Origin: Chitinophagaceae bacterium
GTDB taxonomy: Bacteria > Bacteroidota > Bacteroidia > Chitinophagales > Chitinophagaceae
Length of the DNA: 64,000 nt
Assembly (NCBI GenBank): GCA_016786845.1
Contig: JAEUVB010000015.1
Coordinates: 332,867-396,866 of the forward strand
Reading direction: 5' to 3'
Shown here piece after piece: positions 40,480-49,885 of this stretch; position 1 is the stretch's first letter; every line of letters starts with the position of its first letter. Under the pieces are notes generated by a model that was given only the letters and a program-made list of their open reading frames with translations, had not been told where the DNA came from and made no database searches. The translations under genes and the position numbers were made by a program.

Positions 40480-43400
40480 ATGGTTATGAAACGGAGTGTA
40501 TTATTGCTTTTTGCAATATTGGCGTATGGTATGATGACGGCTCAGAAACTTTCTGAACTGAAAACATATGATACCATGACCTATATCTACAAACTGGATG
40601 CCGAACAGGTGCGCTTTATACTGCAGTCAAATACCATTTACGATACGAGCATTTTGTTTACACGTAAACCTCAATTAATACCCAGAAGTGTTTATAAAGA
40701 TGATACGTTGGGTTGGGGAAATTTTATCATTGCTACCATTTATGAGCATGATGTGAGTTATCGCTATCTTTTCAAAACACCGCTCAGCATCACACCCAAA
40801 ACGATCGGCAATGATGTGATTCTATTTCTAAGCCTTAAAAAGGAAAAAACCCTTGTGAAATATGCTAAATTATTTCTCGATGGTAAAGAAATCAAATATG
40901 ACCCCGGTTATGGTGGCTATTCATTTCCGGCTTCATTGCCGGATAAGGAAAGGCTGAGGAAAAATCAGGTATTGTTGCGAATACAATATGGTGGTGAGAC
41001 CTATTATATGCACTATAATTATTCTCCGGGATATACTCCATCTGAACCAAGAAATAATCCTTTTACGGGTAATCAGGCGGTTTCTCCCGGGTATTTTCTG
41101 CTCGACAAACCATTATACAAACCGCTTGATACCATGAAGCTTAAAGCCTACCTGGTAAAACCAAATAATGGAAAGCCGGTACGGCGTAAAGTGCATTTGA
41201 ATATCAGTGAGCCTTTACAGAATTATACTGTGACTAAGAAACTGAAAAAGAGCGGACCGGGTGTTTATTTGTATGAATGGCCGGTTCCTGATACGCTCAA
41301 ACTTGATCGTAATTATAGTGTGCAGATGTGGTATTCCATGCGTAATACTGTTTTCTCAAAAAGCAAAAACTTTCGTATCGAAGAGTATATTCTCAACAAG
41401 AACAAATATGACATGTACATGTCGTCGGATATTTATTTCGCAGGGGATGATATTGCTTTTTATGTTTCAGCTCAAGATATCAATGGATTTCCAATCACGG
41501 GCGCCCGTGTCCATTATACACTCCGTATACAGGATGTGCTCCGGACCTTTACCGATACCCTGACTTTGAGTGCTGCAAAGAGAAATAAGTTTTTTGAAGG
41601 GGATACCGTGGTAGATTATGAGAAGTTTATGCTGTTGAAAATTCCTTCCGGCATTCTGCCAAAAATGAATGCCAATTATATACTGGAAGTGACCATCACA
41701 GATCCCAATACTTTCGAGAGACTTGCTTTTACTAAAACTTTTCTCAAATATACCGAAAAGGAAAAGCTACTCTTCTACCAGCAACGAGATTCATTGCACA
41801 TTCGCACGTTGTATAATCTCCGGGATACCAACCGAAACTATACTTTAATCACACTTAACGGTACAGATACCGTACTTAAGAAAAAGATCACGACCCCTTT
41901 GCATTACAAATTGGGATCAAGGGAAAACCGGGCATTACTGGTCGACAAGGAAGGGACTGTGAAAAGTATCGATATCCGACACAACCAACTCGATATCACC
42001 GAAGTTCATGGCAAACGAACCGGCGACAGTATCCGTATTTCATTTAACTATCCTTTCGATGAACCTGTACATTACCATATTTATAAAGGCAAAAGGCTTG
42101 TCACTTCAGGGGAGAAAAATAATTTTGTATTTACCGCTTCCGATCAGAGTAAGGATGAATACAGCATCTTATTCACGACCAACCTGCACCAAAGAATTGA
42201 AGATAATTTTTATCGGATCACCTTTGTGCCTGAAGCACAACAACTTCATTTTACACACAATATTCCAAAGGATGCCTTTCCCGGTGCTGAGTTGAATATA
42301 GATGTGCAGGCATTAGATTATAAAAACAAACCTGCAGGCAAGGTCAGTATCACTGCAAATGCCGTCAATGCTCAATTTGCCGACAAGCTGGATGCCCCGG
42401 TAATCGATGTGCCGGAAAAATATATGAATAAAGTGCAGATCAAACCGGAAACCAGTTATGCCACTGCAAATCTCAGTCTGAACACGTTATCCATTCAGTA
42501 TAAGTTAAAAAATGATCATTTCCGGCGATTCAACCTGAGGAAGAATGAATATTATCTATTGAAATATCCTGAGGAGGATTATGCCATGGTTGAAGTCAAA
42601 AAGCAACAATACAATCCTGAATTGTGTATTGTGGTCACCAATCAGCATAATATGTATTCGCCAAAATATGTTTTGCTGGATGGCCAGCCTGTGTATATCA
42701 GCGACCTCAATAGTCAGTTGGCTTATTCCGTTTTAACGACACCCGGAGTACACGATATCTCTTTTCGTTATTTCAATCGCCGATACGATTTGAAACAATT
42801 GATGTTGAAGCCCGGCACGAAGTATATCATTGGTATAAATATCGACAGCGTGATCAAAAAGGCTAAACGTATACAGTACAGCGACACGATGAGTGCGTTT
42901 GAACCGACTCCGGTCGAAAAAGATCTTTTATACAACACACTTTTGGTCACCAATCAGTTTGGTTTTGAAGAGCTTAGCTTGAGTAGCGAAATGACTTCTT
43001 CTCCCCGTTACAATTATAGAAAGGGTTCTCGCATGCCTGTACTCAATATCGATGGCGATTATTATTATGTATTTGGCCCTCTGGCCTCGAATGCAAAGAC
43101 TCTTCTTCGTCTCGACAATACACCACACGAACTTAAGAACTCTACATTTTACGTCCATCACTATGATCCGATCTTAAAGGGTTTTAAATCTAAAACCTTC
43201 GGTAAAATCAAAGGGGCGGTATTTAATTTTACAGAGAATCAAGTGACCACTGCGAACCTACTGCAACTTCAAGAGGCAGACACTCAGGCATACCAACCGG
43301 AGAAGTTGAATATGCGTATCAATCAGGACGCGCGGGAGGCTCAGGAAGAAACAATTGAAGATTATTACCAATCATATGTAAGTCCCAAAGGTCAGGATCG

Positions 43401-46400
43401 ATTCTATATCAGGGTCTTTAATAGTACGGATTCGATTTTTGTAAAATCACTCTGGATCATTAGTCAGGTAGAAGCTGAACAATGTGACTATATACAAAGT
43501 GTTGCACGGGTACAGGAATTCAGTTATACCAAAGCCGGACAAAACGGTAAGTATGATGTGTATGTGTTACTGAACAATGGAAGATTGTCAATCCTTCGGG
43601 ATGTGAATTTTTATGCACAAGATGAATGGTATCTGAATCCAGCGTACTTGAAAACAGAAAAACAAATAAACGAAAAGCTGGATGTGCCACTCCGTATTTA
43701 CGCCGAGCTCACCCGTATGCCTTTGCAGCCATTTTATGATCCGCCTATAGAAAGTAAGGACAAGATTAAAACCGGCGAAGGTAATAGTCGTTATCATCCT
43801 TATCTGCACGGCTTGATCACCGGAGGTACTTTTGAACCGGTGGCTGACGCGTTGATTTATCTAGAGATCAATGGAAGGTATAAATATGGTGCTGTAACCA
43901 ATGAAAGAGGGGAATTTGAAATTGCCGATATGATACCGGGTACATACCAGGTAAAAATCTATAACCAGGCTTTTCAGATGATGTACTTTCAACCTATGCT
44001 TTTTGAGGCGGGTAAGAAGTATGATATCATTACCTCGCTCATTCCCAGAGACAACCTGAAGCCCTATTATGAAAGCATACAAAATGATTTACATTTTATG
44101 GCATTTGTCAAAGATCAGCAAAGTGATCTGATGCAGACACAACTATTCGATAAGGATACCCGAGCCCCTATTTACGATGGTAGCATAAAACTCTTCTTTC
44201 AGGGAGAACTTATCAATACTTTTTCACTCCACGGGAAATACAATCTTGAGTTTCCCTTTCCATTAGATGATAAAAAAGAGTATACCATGGAAGTCAGTAA
44301 GGAAGGATATATTCCATTAGTGTTACGAAATATGCAATTCAAGAATGCTTATTACTATGTCCTGCATGCCTATCTCACACCGGAGAAGTCCGCCGGTTTG
44401 TTTAAGCGTAAGGAATTTTATTTGAGTATGTACCATATGCCTGAGTATGAAACGGTGCAAGTGATACAGGCTAAAGAAAATTCAACAAATCAATCCATTC
44501 AAAATTGTTATGATCCAAGTCTGAAAGGTTCGGGTGAGATTTTCGGTAGGGTGACCGATGAAGTTAAGGTAGGTATAAAGAATGTTTCAGTAAGGGCATA
44601 CCAAGGGGGGGTACTCAAGGGAACTGCTAGTACCGACAGTAAAGGAACTTATCGTTTGAGGCCTTTAGGAACAGGACAGTATGATATTAAAATGAGCCAT
44701 GCGGGTTATACTACTTTAGAAATTATCGGAGTGACTGTGGGGAGTGATCAAAGAGTACAGCAGAATTTTAGCCTTACCAAAAAAGCTGCTTTGATGGCAA
44801 ATGAAGTAACGCTCACGGAGTATAAGGTAGAAGCAGATGCCCCTTCTCCGACAGTGAATGCAACTATTAGCAGATCAGAAGTGAATAGAATGCCGACAGC
44901 CTTTACAAGTGATTTGACTTCCGCAACATCCGCAACATATGCAAACACTATAGGCAGTTTAAGTATGGTTGGGGATGGCGGTGTCGGTACAGTATTCCTG
45001 GTCGATGGCGTCATGGTACGTGACGGCAGGAATATTCATTTGCCGGGAGGTGCTACCGGCAATGGCTATGAGGATACTGAAAGATTTAGAAAAGGGGAGG
45101 GAGATCTTTATGCCGATGGCAACATGATCGAAGATTATACCCAAAGCAATACCACAGGAGGAATACGCCGCACATTTAGCGATGTAGGTTATTGGGCACC
45201 CAAACTACTTACCGACAAACAAGGTAAGGCTCATTTTACGGTCAGGCTGCCGGACAATATCACAAATTGGAAGTCCTATATCGTAGGCATGGACAGAAAA
45301 TGGAGACATGGAATAGACTCTGCGGAAACACGTGCGTACAAACCTTTACAAGTTAACAGCATCGTGCCGCCCTATTTATACGATCAGGATAAAGTGTGGG
45401 CGAAAGCAAGGTTTCAGAACCTGACCAAAGATTTAGTCAGGGCCGGATTTGCCATCAGTGTAAATGGGGTGGTGAAACATCGGGCGGAAGATACCATGCG
45501 TTTGCAATATCTCGATTCGATTCTATTGCATGCCGATGGGGAAGAAAAAATGGCATGGGAGGCTGCGCTTAATTATAAGGAGAATTACAAGGATGCCGAA
45601 CAACTCAGTATTCCTGTTTTCTCTACCGCTATGAAGTATCATTACAACAGAAGTCTATTGATGGAAAAGGATTCTATCTATCAGATCAGTTTTCCGATAG
45701 GTATTAAAGGAAATATGGTGCTGAACAATCAATTATATGAAAAGGTTATGGAGCATATTAAAGCACTCGATCAATATACGTATGGATGTGTTGAACAAAC
45801 GGCTTCAAAACTCAAAGCTTTATTGTTTCAGGAAATGATTCATTCATCATTGTCGATTAAGGAGAAAAAATCGGCGGAAATCAATCGCATGATCGGGCGA
45901 CTCAGTGATTATCAGAATACTGATGGTAGTTGGGGTTGGTGGCGAAAACAAAGCAGTGATGCTCGCATGACTACCTATGCCATGGAAGTTTTGTATATGG
46001 CTTCGCAATATGGCTATAACAATAACGGATATTTGCTGGCTAAGGATTTTCTTTCCGGTCAGTTGAAATACCTTTCAATCTCCGATAAATTGTATGCAAT
46101 GTATGTTTTATTAAAAATGGGACATTCTGCAGAGCAAATTAGAAATGAATTTAATGGGATAGGACCCGATGTACTGAGGGCGACCGATCAAATGTATTAC
46201 TACAAATTGAAGCATCAACTCGGGCAAGCTGTGAATGATAATAAACTATACGCTCTGTTTCAGGAAATGAATAAAGGGGCCGAACAGCAATATTCAGACA
46301 ATTTTTTCTACGACACGCGAAGCGATATCTTTAATGCCTATGCGCTTTTCGAAGGTACTCCCATGGCTGATGATTATTTGCGTATTTTCAGAACAAGATT

Positions 46401-47034
46401 AAAGAATGGCCAGCTTGAAGGAAGTCTCAATACTTTTTCAAGAGCCTCACTGATAGAAGCTCTCGCACGCAACGCGATGAAAGAAGGGCCTACTGCCATT
46501 CAAGCAGAGATCAGCGTTAATGATACACTTAAAATAAATTCTTTTCCTTATGTACTTCCATTGCAGGCCGGAACTTACTATCTCAGGCATAAGGGTGGTG
46601 AGGTCTTTTTGAACACCAATGAAGAACAATGGACACGCACACCATCCATTCACGATTCTGTATTTGCGGTTCGTACATCTTTTATTCAAAACAACCGTAC
46701 AACTGATACGCTTATAGCCGGTGACGCTTGTCAGATGAAAGTCATGATTAATGTTTATCGTTCGGGCGAGCATGTGATGGTGGAAGTACCCATTCCGTCC
46801 GGTATGCGTGTGATGAATAAAGCTATTGCCAATTCGGGTAAAGAATATATAGAGTATCAGAAAAACAAAGTGGTTTACTTTTTTACCAAACTTCCTATGG
46901 GGTTAAAGGAGCTCACGCTGGATTTACAGCCTTCTTTCAGAGGGGAGTTTATTTTGCCTGCTACCAAAGTGTCATTGATGTACTATCCATTTGTTTACGG
47001 CAATAATGTGAATCGTACGCTTGTAATCAGATAG
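40480..47034 (+). CDS. giant alpha-2-macroglobulin family protein with inserted carboxypeptidase-regulatory and TonB-plug-like segment
   Basis: 2184 residues with a signal peptide (1-21) and no lipobox. MG2-like domain from about 204 (YFLLDKPLYKPLDTMKLKAY). First CarboxypepD-reg-like domain at about 1108-1175 (HGLITGGTFEPVADALIYLE). A second at about 1350-1430 (GEIFGRVTDEVKVGIKNVSV) runs into a TonB-plug-like segment at about 1440-1525 (ISRSEVNRMP, then VFLVDGVMVRDG). The A2M domain follows at about 1570 (WAPKLLTDKQGKAHFTVRLPD), then the thioester-bearing helical domain with GCVEQ (C1770-Q1773). Bacterial macroglobulins trap proteases in the periplasm. The plug-like insert is not part of the usual architecture and no barrel follows it. 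Confidence 0.93.
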   Translation: MVMKRSVLLLFAILAYGMMTAQKLSELKTYDTMTYIYKLDAEQVRFILQSNTIYDTSILFTRKPQLIPRSVYKDDTLGWGNFIIATIYEHDVSYRYLFKTPLSITPKTIGNDVILFLSLKKEKTLVKYAKLFLDGKEIKYDPGYGGYSFPASLPDKERLRKNQVLLRIQYGGETYYMHYNYSPGYTPSEPRNNPFTGNQAVSPGYFLLDKPLYKPLDTMKLKAYLVKPNNGKPVRRKVHLNISEPLQNYTVTKKLKKSGPGVYLYEWPVPDTLKLDRNYSVQMWYSMRNTVFSKSKNFRIEEYILNKNKYDMYMSSDIYFAGDDIAFYVSAQDINGFPITGARVHYTLRIQDVLRTFTDTLTLSAAKRNKFFEGDTVVDYEKFMLLKIPSGILPKMNANYILEVTITDPNTFERLAFTKTFLKYTEKEKLLFYQQRDSLHIRTLYNLRDTNRNYTLITLNGTDTVLKKKITTPLHYKLGSRENRALLVDKEGTVKSIDIRHNQLDITEVHGKRTGDSIRISFNYPFDEPVHYHIYKGKRLVTSGEKNNFVFTASDQSKDEYSILFTTNLHQRIEDNFYRITFVPEAQQLHFTHNIPKDAFPGAELNIDVQALDYKNKPAGKVSITANAVNAQFADKLDAPVIDVPEKYMNKVQIKPETSYATANLSLNTLSIQYKLKNDHFRRFNLRKNEYYLLKYPEEDYAMVEVKKQQYNPELCIVVTNQHNMYSPKYVLLDGQPVYISDLNSQLAYSVLTTPGVHDISFRYFNRRYDLKQLMLKPGTKYIIGINIDSVIKKAKRIQYSDTMSAFEPTPVEKDLLYNTLLVTNQFGFEELSLSSEMTSSPRYNYRKGSRMPVLNIDGDYYYVFGPLASNAKTLLRLDNTPHELKNSTFYVHHYDPILKGFKSKTFGKIKGAVFNFTENQVTTANLLQLQEADTQAYQPEKLNMRINQDAREAQEETIEDYYQSYVSPKGQDRFYIRVFNSTDSIFVKSLWIISQVEAEQCDYIQSVARVQEFSYTKAGQNGKYDVYVLLNNGRLSILRDVNFYAQDEWYLNPAYLKTEKQINEKLDVPLRIYAELTRMPLQPFYDPPIESKDKIKTGEGNSRYHPYLHGLITGGTFEPVADALIYLEINGRYKYGAVTNERGEFEIADMIPGTYQVKIYNQAFQMMYFQPMLFEAGKKYDIITSLIPRDNLKPYYESIQNDLHFMAFVKDQQSDLMQTQLFDKDTRAPIYDGSIKLFFQGELINTFSLHGKYNLEFPFPLDDKKEYTMEVSKEGYIPLVLRNMQFKNAYYYVLHAYLTPEKSAGLFKRKEFYLSMYHMPEYETVQVIQAKENSTNQSIQNCYDPSLKGSGEIFGRVTDEVKVGIKNVSVRAYQGGVLKGTASTDSKGTYRLRPLGTGQYDIKMSHAGYTTLEIIGVTVGSDQRVQQNFSLTKKAALMANEVTLTEYKVEADAPSPTVNATISRSEVNRMPTAFTSDLTSATSATYANTIGSLSMVGDGGVGTVFLVDGVMVRDGRNIHLPGGATGNGYEDTERFRKGEGDLYADGNMIEDYTQSNTTGGIRRTFSDVGYWAPKLLTDKQGKAHFTVRLPDNITNWKSYIVGMDRKWRHGIDSAETRAYKPLQVNSIVPPYLYDQDKVWAKARFQNLTKDLVRAGFAISVNGVVKHRAEDTMRLQYLDSILLHADGEEKMAWEAALNYKENYKDAEQLSIPVFSTAMKYHYNRSLLMEKDSIYQISFPIGIKGNMVLNNQLYEKVMEHIKALDQYTYGCVEQTASKLKALLFQEMIHSSLSIKEKKSAEINRMIGRLSDYQNTDGSWGWWRKQSSDARMTTYAMEVLYMASQYGYNNNGYLLAKDFLSGQLKYLSISDKLYAMYVLLKMGHSAEQIRNEFNGIGPDVLRATDQMYYYKLKHQLGQAVNDNKLYALFQEMNKGAEQQYSDNFFYDTRSDIFNAYALFEGTPMADDYLRIFRTRLKNGQLEGSLNTFSRASLIEALARNAMKEGPTAIQAEISVNDTLKINSFPYVLPLQAGTYYLRHKGGEVFLNTNEEQWTRTPSIHDSVFAVRTSFIQNNRTTDTLIAGDACQMKVMINVYRSGEHVMVEVPIPSGMRVMNKAIANSGKEYIEYQKNKVVYFFTKLPMGLKELTLDLQPSFRGEFILPATKVSLMYYPFVYGNNVNRTLVIR

Positions 47035-47037
47035 GTT

Positions 47038-47793
47038 CTATGGTTTAATGCCCACTTTCATCATCAGTTTCCAGGTACATATTTTTGGTTGATTGGGGTC
47101 GCCCCAGCGTTGCGTAAGTTCTCCTACAATTAAGTCTAACGGATTCTGTTGATGTTGGGTCATATAGGCATTGACCGCGCTCCAACTCATCATGTATTCT
47201 AAATACTGATTTAAATTCCATGCCAAGCGAATTTCAAACGAAGGAGGTTTTAATTCCGGATAGGGAATTGTTAAAAAATGATACTGATCCATCCAATTTT
47301 TCCGAGCCCCATGAGGCCAATAAGGCAATAAGAATTCATAAGCAAATGGATTGACGATTTCATCAATATACGGCTCTACGGTATTTCCGGCATAGGACCA
47401 AATGGCTAATACAGCCTTCTTTTTCAAGGTGCGATGAGCTTCTTTGAAAAATGCTGAAAGGTTAAACCAATGTGCTGCAGTGGCTACGGTCAATAAATCT
47501 AATGAATGATCTTCGATCATTGAAGCATCTTCCGCAGTAGCCAAAGCATATCGGATGTTTTCTTTAGGTCGGGCATTAGAAAGCTGTTCAGCACTGGCAT
47601 CCGTTGCAATGATTTGATTAAAATAATTCGCAAGGCTGACAGCACATTGGCCATTGCCTGTGGCACAGTCCCATGCTAAATCATGATGCGGGCATAAGCT
47701 GCTTAAGTACTGAAATAATTCTTCGGGATATTGAGGTCTGGCTCGTACGTAGATTTCTGATTGTTGACTGAAGTGGTCTGCAAAAGAAGCCAT
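47038..47793 (-). CDS. class I SAM-dependent methyltransferase of unknown substrate
   Basis: 251 residues. SAM-binding motif DCATGNGQCAVSLA (about 44-57), acidic strand end IIATDASAEQL, and the later LLTVATAAHWFN with LKKKAVLAIWSY match the Methyltransf_11 / trans-aconitate methyltransferase-like group. The product of TATG-like motifs in this group varies, so the substrate cannot be named. It ends only 4 bases from the end of the macroglobulin gene on the other strand and lies 9 bases downstream of the lipoprotein gene at 47803, with which it probably shares a transcript. Confidence 0.82.
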   Translation of the reverse strand: MASFADHFSQQSEIYVRARPQYPEELFQYLSSLCPHHDLAWDCATGNGQCAVSLANYFNQIIATDASAEQLSNARPKENIRYALATAEDASMIEDHSLDLLTVATAAHWFNLSAFFKEAHRTLKKKAVLAIWSYAGNTVEPYIDEIVNPFAYEFLLPYWPHGARKNWMDQYHFLTIPYPELKPPSFEIRLAWNLNQYLEYMMSWSAVNAYMTQHQQNPLDLIVGELTQRWGDPNQPKICTWKLMMKVGIKP

Positions 47794-47802
47794 ACCTTGA
47801 AA

Positions 47803-48882
47803 TTATAAGCCGGAATCAATATTTTTAAGATCTATTCGAATCGCTTTGGTTCGGTAATAATCCGGATTGTCCATGCCGGATGCGCAGGTGTTCAAACAAG
47901 GTGAATATCCATTAATGGAATAGGTGACCAATATTTGATTTTTTCCATTGATGAATTGTGGATGCAAACTTGCCCCGGATGTCTGCGCGTACACATTGCT
48001 TAAGCGATCTTTTATTTCATGAAGTTGCACAAGATTGTTGAAGGGGCCCCAAGCATAACTCGAGATTCGTGAATAGAGATGACTGATTTGATTACATTGT
48101 TGGCCACCATCCTGAGTTAAAACGACATATTTACCTTTTACTTTTCGAATGGAAAAATTTTCTCCGGGCACTGAAAGCAAGCTGCTGGCACTGGAAGGTG
48201 GGTTAAACCAGGACCCGTTGCTATAATAAAGCCATATGCCATGAACGTCATTCATGGGTATGCGGGCTAGATAGACCTCGTTATTTTGGTTTACATTGGC
48301 TTGACGCAGGCCATAGATATAGCAAAATCCTTCCACTGTATCAGCCACTACATTGTATCCGTAATGGGTATTATACAGATTCATGGAGTCTATCCGAACA
48401 TATTGCAAATCCGGGAAATGAATTTTCGCGATATAAGTCATTGCATTAGTATTACTGCCTTCTTTTTTGGCAAATACAAAAACGGTGTCCAGAAACTGAT
48501 AAGCACCGAGCGGTCTGAACCAACTGCCATTTTCCCCGCAAGGGATAAAATCTGTATTACCTGTGTTCAATGTTTGAAACACGTTGGAAGCGGATTGCAC
48601 CATCGCGGCATTATGTGCATTGGGGTTACAGCTGAAAATTCCGCCGGTGAAATCATTAAGATGTGCACTTGAAAATAGCCATAGGGTCCGGCCGTCAGAC
48701 AATGACATGGATTGGCCACCTTGTCCGGCAATCATTCCGGTGTTTTGCTGGAAGTATCCCAGATAAACTGAATCGTCAACAGATACAGAGACCGAAGGGT
48801 TTCCCGGAATGGGTTTCGGTTTGCAAGCATTCAGGATGGCAATAAGTGAAAGAAGAGTAATAATTGATGCGTGAAATTTCAT
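47803..48882 (-). CDS. beta-propeller-like lipoprotein (DUF4185-like)
   Basis: 359 residues from ATG 48882 (48888 is also possible; earlier starts precede the signal). Lipoprotein signal ends in AILNAC (C19 or C21). The mature part opens with a GYFQQNTGMIAGQGGQSMSLSDGRTLWLFSSAHLN segment, the pattern of five-bladed propellers of the DUF4185/GH43-like type in which a DGR-LWLF strand begins a blade. Further blades are suggested by TVFVFAKKEGS, GFCYIYGLRQ, GKYVVLTQDGG and INGKNQILVTYS. Probably a surface or periplasmic carbohydrate-related protein, but catalytic residues could not be assigned. Divergent from prmC. Confidence 0.62.
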   Translation of the reverse strand: MKFHASIITLLSLIAILNACKPKPIPGNPSVSVSVDDSVYLGYFQQNTGMIAGQGGQSMSLSDGRTLWLFSSAHLNDFTGGIFSCNPNAHNAAMVQSASNVFQTLNTGNTDFIPCGENGSWFRPLGAYQFLDTVFVFAKKEGSNTNAMTYIAKIHFPDLQYVRIDSMNLYNTHYGYNVVADTVEGFCYIYGLRQANVNQNNEVYLARIPMNDVHGIWLYYSNGSWFNPPSSASSLLSVPGENFSIRKVKGKYVVLTQDGGQQCNQISHLYSRISSYAWGPFNNLVQLHEIKDRLSNVYAQTSGASLHPQFINGKNQILVTYSINGYSPCLNTCASGMDNPDYYRTKAIRIDLKNIDSGL

Positions 48883-48989
48883 AGTCATATTTCGGATGGG
48901 TGGGTCAGCGTCTGTTTCAAATGCTGACAAGATTTGTCGATTCAACAAAAATACTTGCTTTTATCTGTTTTTTCATTTCTTTTGTGCTG

Positions 48990-49865
48990 ATGAAGGTAAC
49001 AGAAGCATACGATTTTTTCAAAGTGCAAATTCAAGGTATTTTGGATGAATCGGAAGCAGAGGAAATCTTTTGGCGTGTCGCCGAGGCCCTGACGGATAAG
49101 GATAGACTGGCTTTAAAATTGAACCGGGATATCATGATGAATAAATCCGAAATGCTTGCCATACTGAAGGATTTGAAACAACATAAACCCATTCAATATA
49201 TTTTAGGACATGAATGGTTTGGTGATTTAAAATTAACAGTGAATGAATCCGTTCTTATTCCCCGGCCGGAAACAGAAGAACTGGTCAGGGCTTTAATCAG
49301 TGAAATAAAAACTACGGTTATCCATGAGCCGATAAGAGTTTTGGATATTGGTACAGGTAGTGGGTGTATCGCTTTGTTGCTTAAAAAATCATGTCCCAAT
49401 ATTCAAGTTTACGCTACGGATATTAGTGAGGAGGCTCTGGAAGTAGCAAAAATAAATGCTAAGAATCATCAATTGGACATTACCTTTTTTCAAACAAATA
49501 TGCTTGACAGGTCCATATCTCTGCCGGATCAGTTTCATTTTTTTATTAGTAATCCGCCCTATATTTTACCGGAAGAAGCAGTTGAAATGCAGGAAAGAAT
49601 TATGAAATATGAGCCCCACCTGGCCTTGTTTGTGAATGGCCACGATCCCTTGGAGTTTTATCGGGCGATAATGGATTTGGCAACTGAATATTTACTGCCA
49701 AATGGAAAATTATTTTTTGAAACCGGTCGAGACCATGCTCAATTGGTTTATCAACATTGTCAATCCTTACATTATGATGCCATACTTAAAAAGGATATGT
49801 TTGGGAATAATCGAATGGTAATAGCCCAAAAAAAAGAGCCTGCCCTAATGGACAGACTCCTTTAA
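48990..49865 (+). CDS. prmC: peptide chain release factor glutamine methyltransferase PrmC
   Basis: 291 residues from ATG 48990; the longer frame from 48900 overlaps the divergent promoter area and adds an unconserved hydrophobic leader. PrmC methylates the Gln of the GGQ motif in release factors RF1 and RF2. The N-terminal helical domain (1-80) contains KPIQYILGHEWFG. The catalytic domain has VLDIGTGSGCIALLL (SAM motif I) and the diagnostic SNPPYILPEEA that holds the glutamine side chain. The last 30 codons also carry the terminator of the convergent VWA gene. Confidence 0.95.
   Translation: MKVTEAYDFFKVQIQGILDESEAEEIFWRVAEALTDKDRLALKLNRDIMMNKSEMLAILKDLKQHKPIQYILGHEWFGDLKLTVNESVLIPRPETEELVRALISEIKTTVIHEPIRVLDIGTGSGCIALLLKKSCPNIQVYATDISEEALEVAKINAKNHQLDITFFQTNMLDRSISLPDQFHFFISNPPYILPEEAVEMQERIMKYEPHLALFVNGHDPLEFYRAIMDLATEYLLPNGKLFFETGRDHAQLVYQHCQSLHYDAILKKDMFGNNRMVIAQKKEPALMDRLL
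49828..49859 (-). terminator. intrinsic terminator of the VWA gene, inside the prmC coding end
   Basis: On the minus strand, arms GAGTCTGTCC and GGGCAGGCTC pair fully if two G-U wobbles are allowed, with loop ATTA, followed by eight T residues. On the plus strand the same positions become C-A mismatches, so the signal is directional. It overlaps the last codons of prmC. Confidence 0.72.
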
Positions 49866-49885
49866 AACAAAGACAAATGCTGCCT

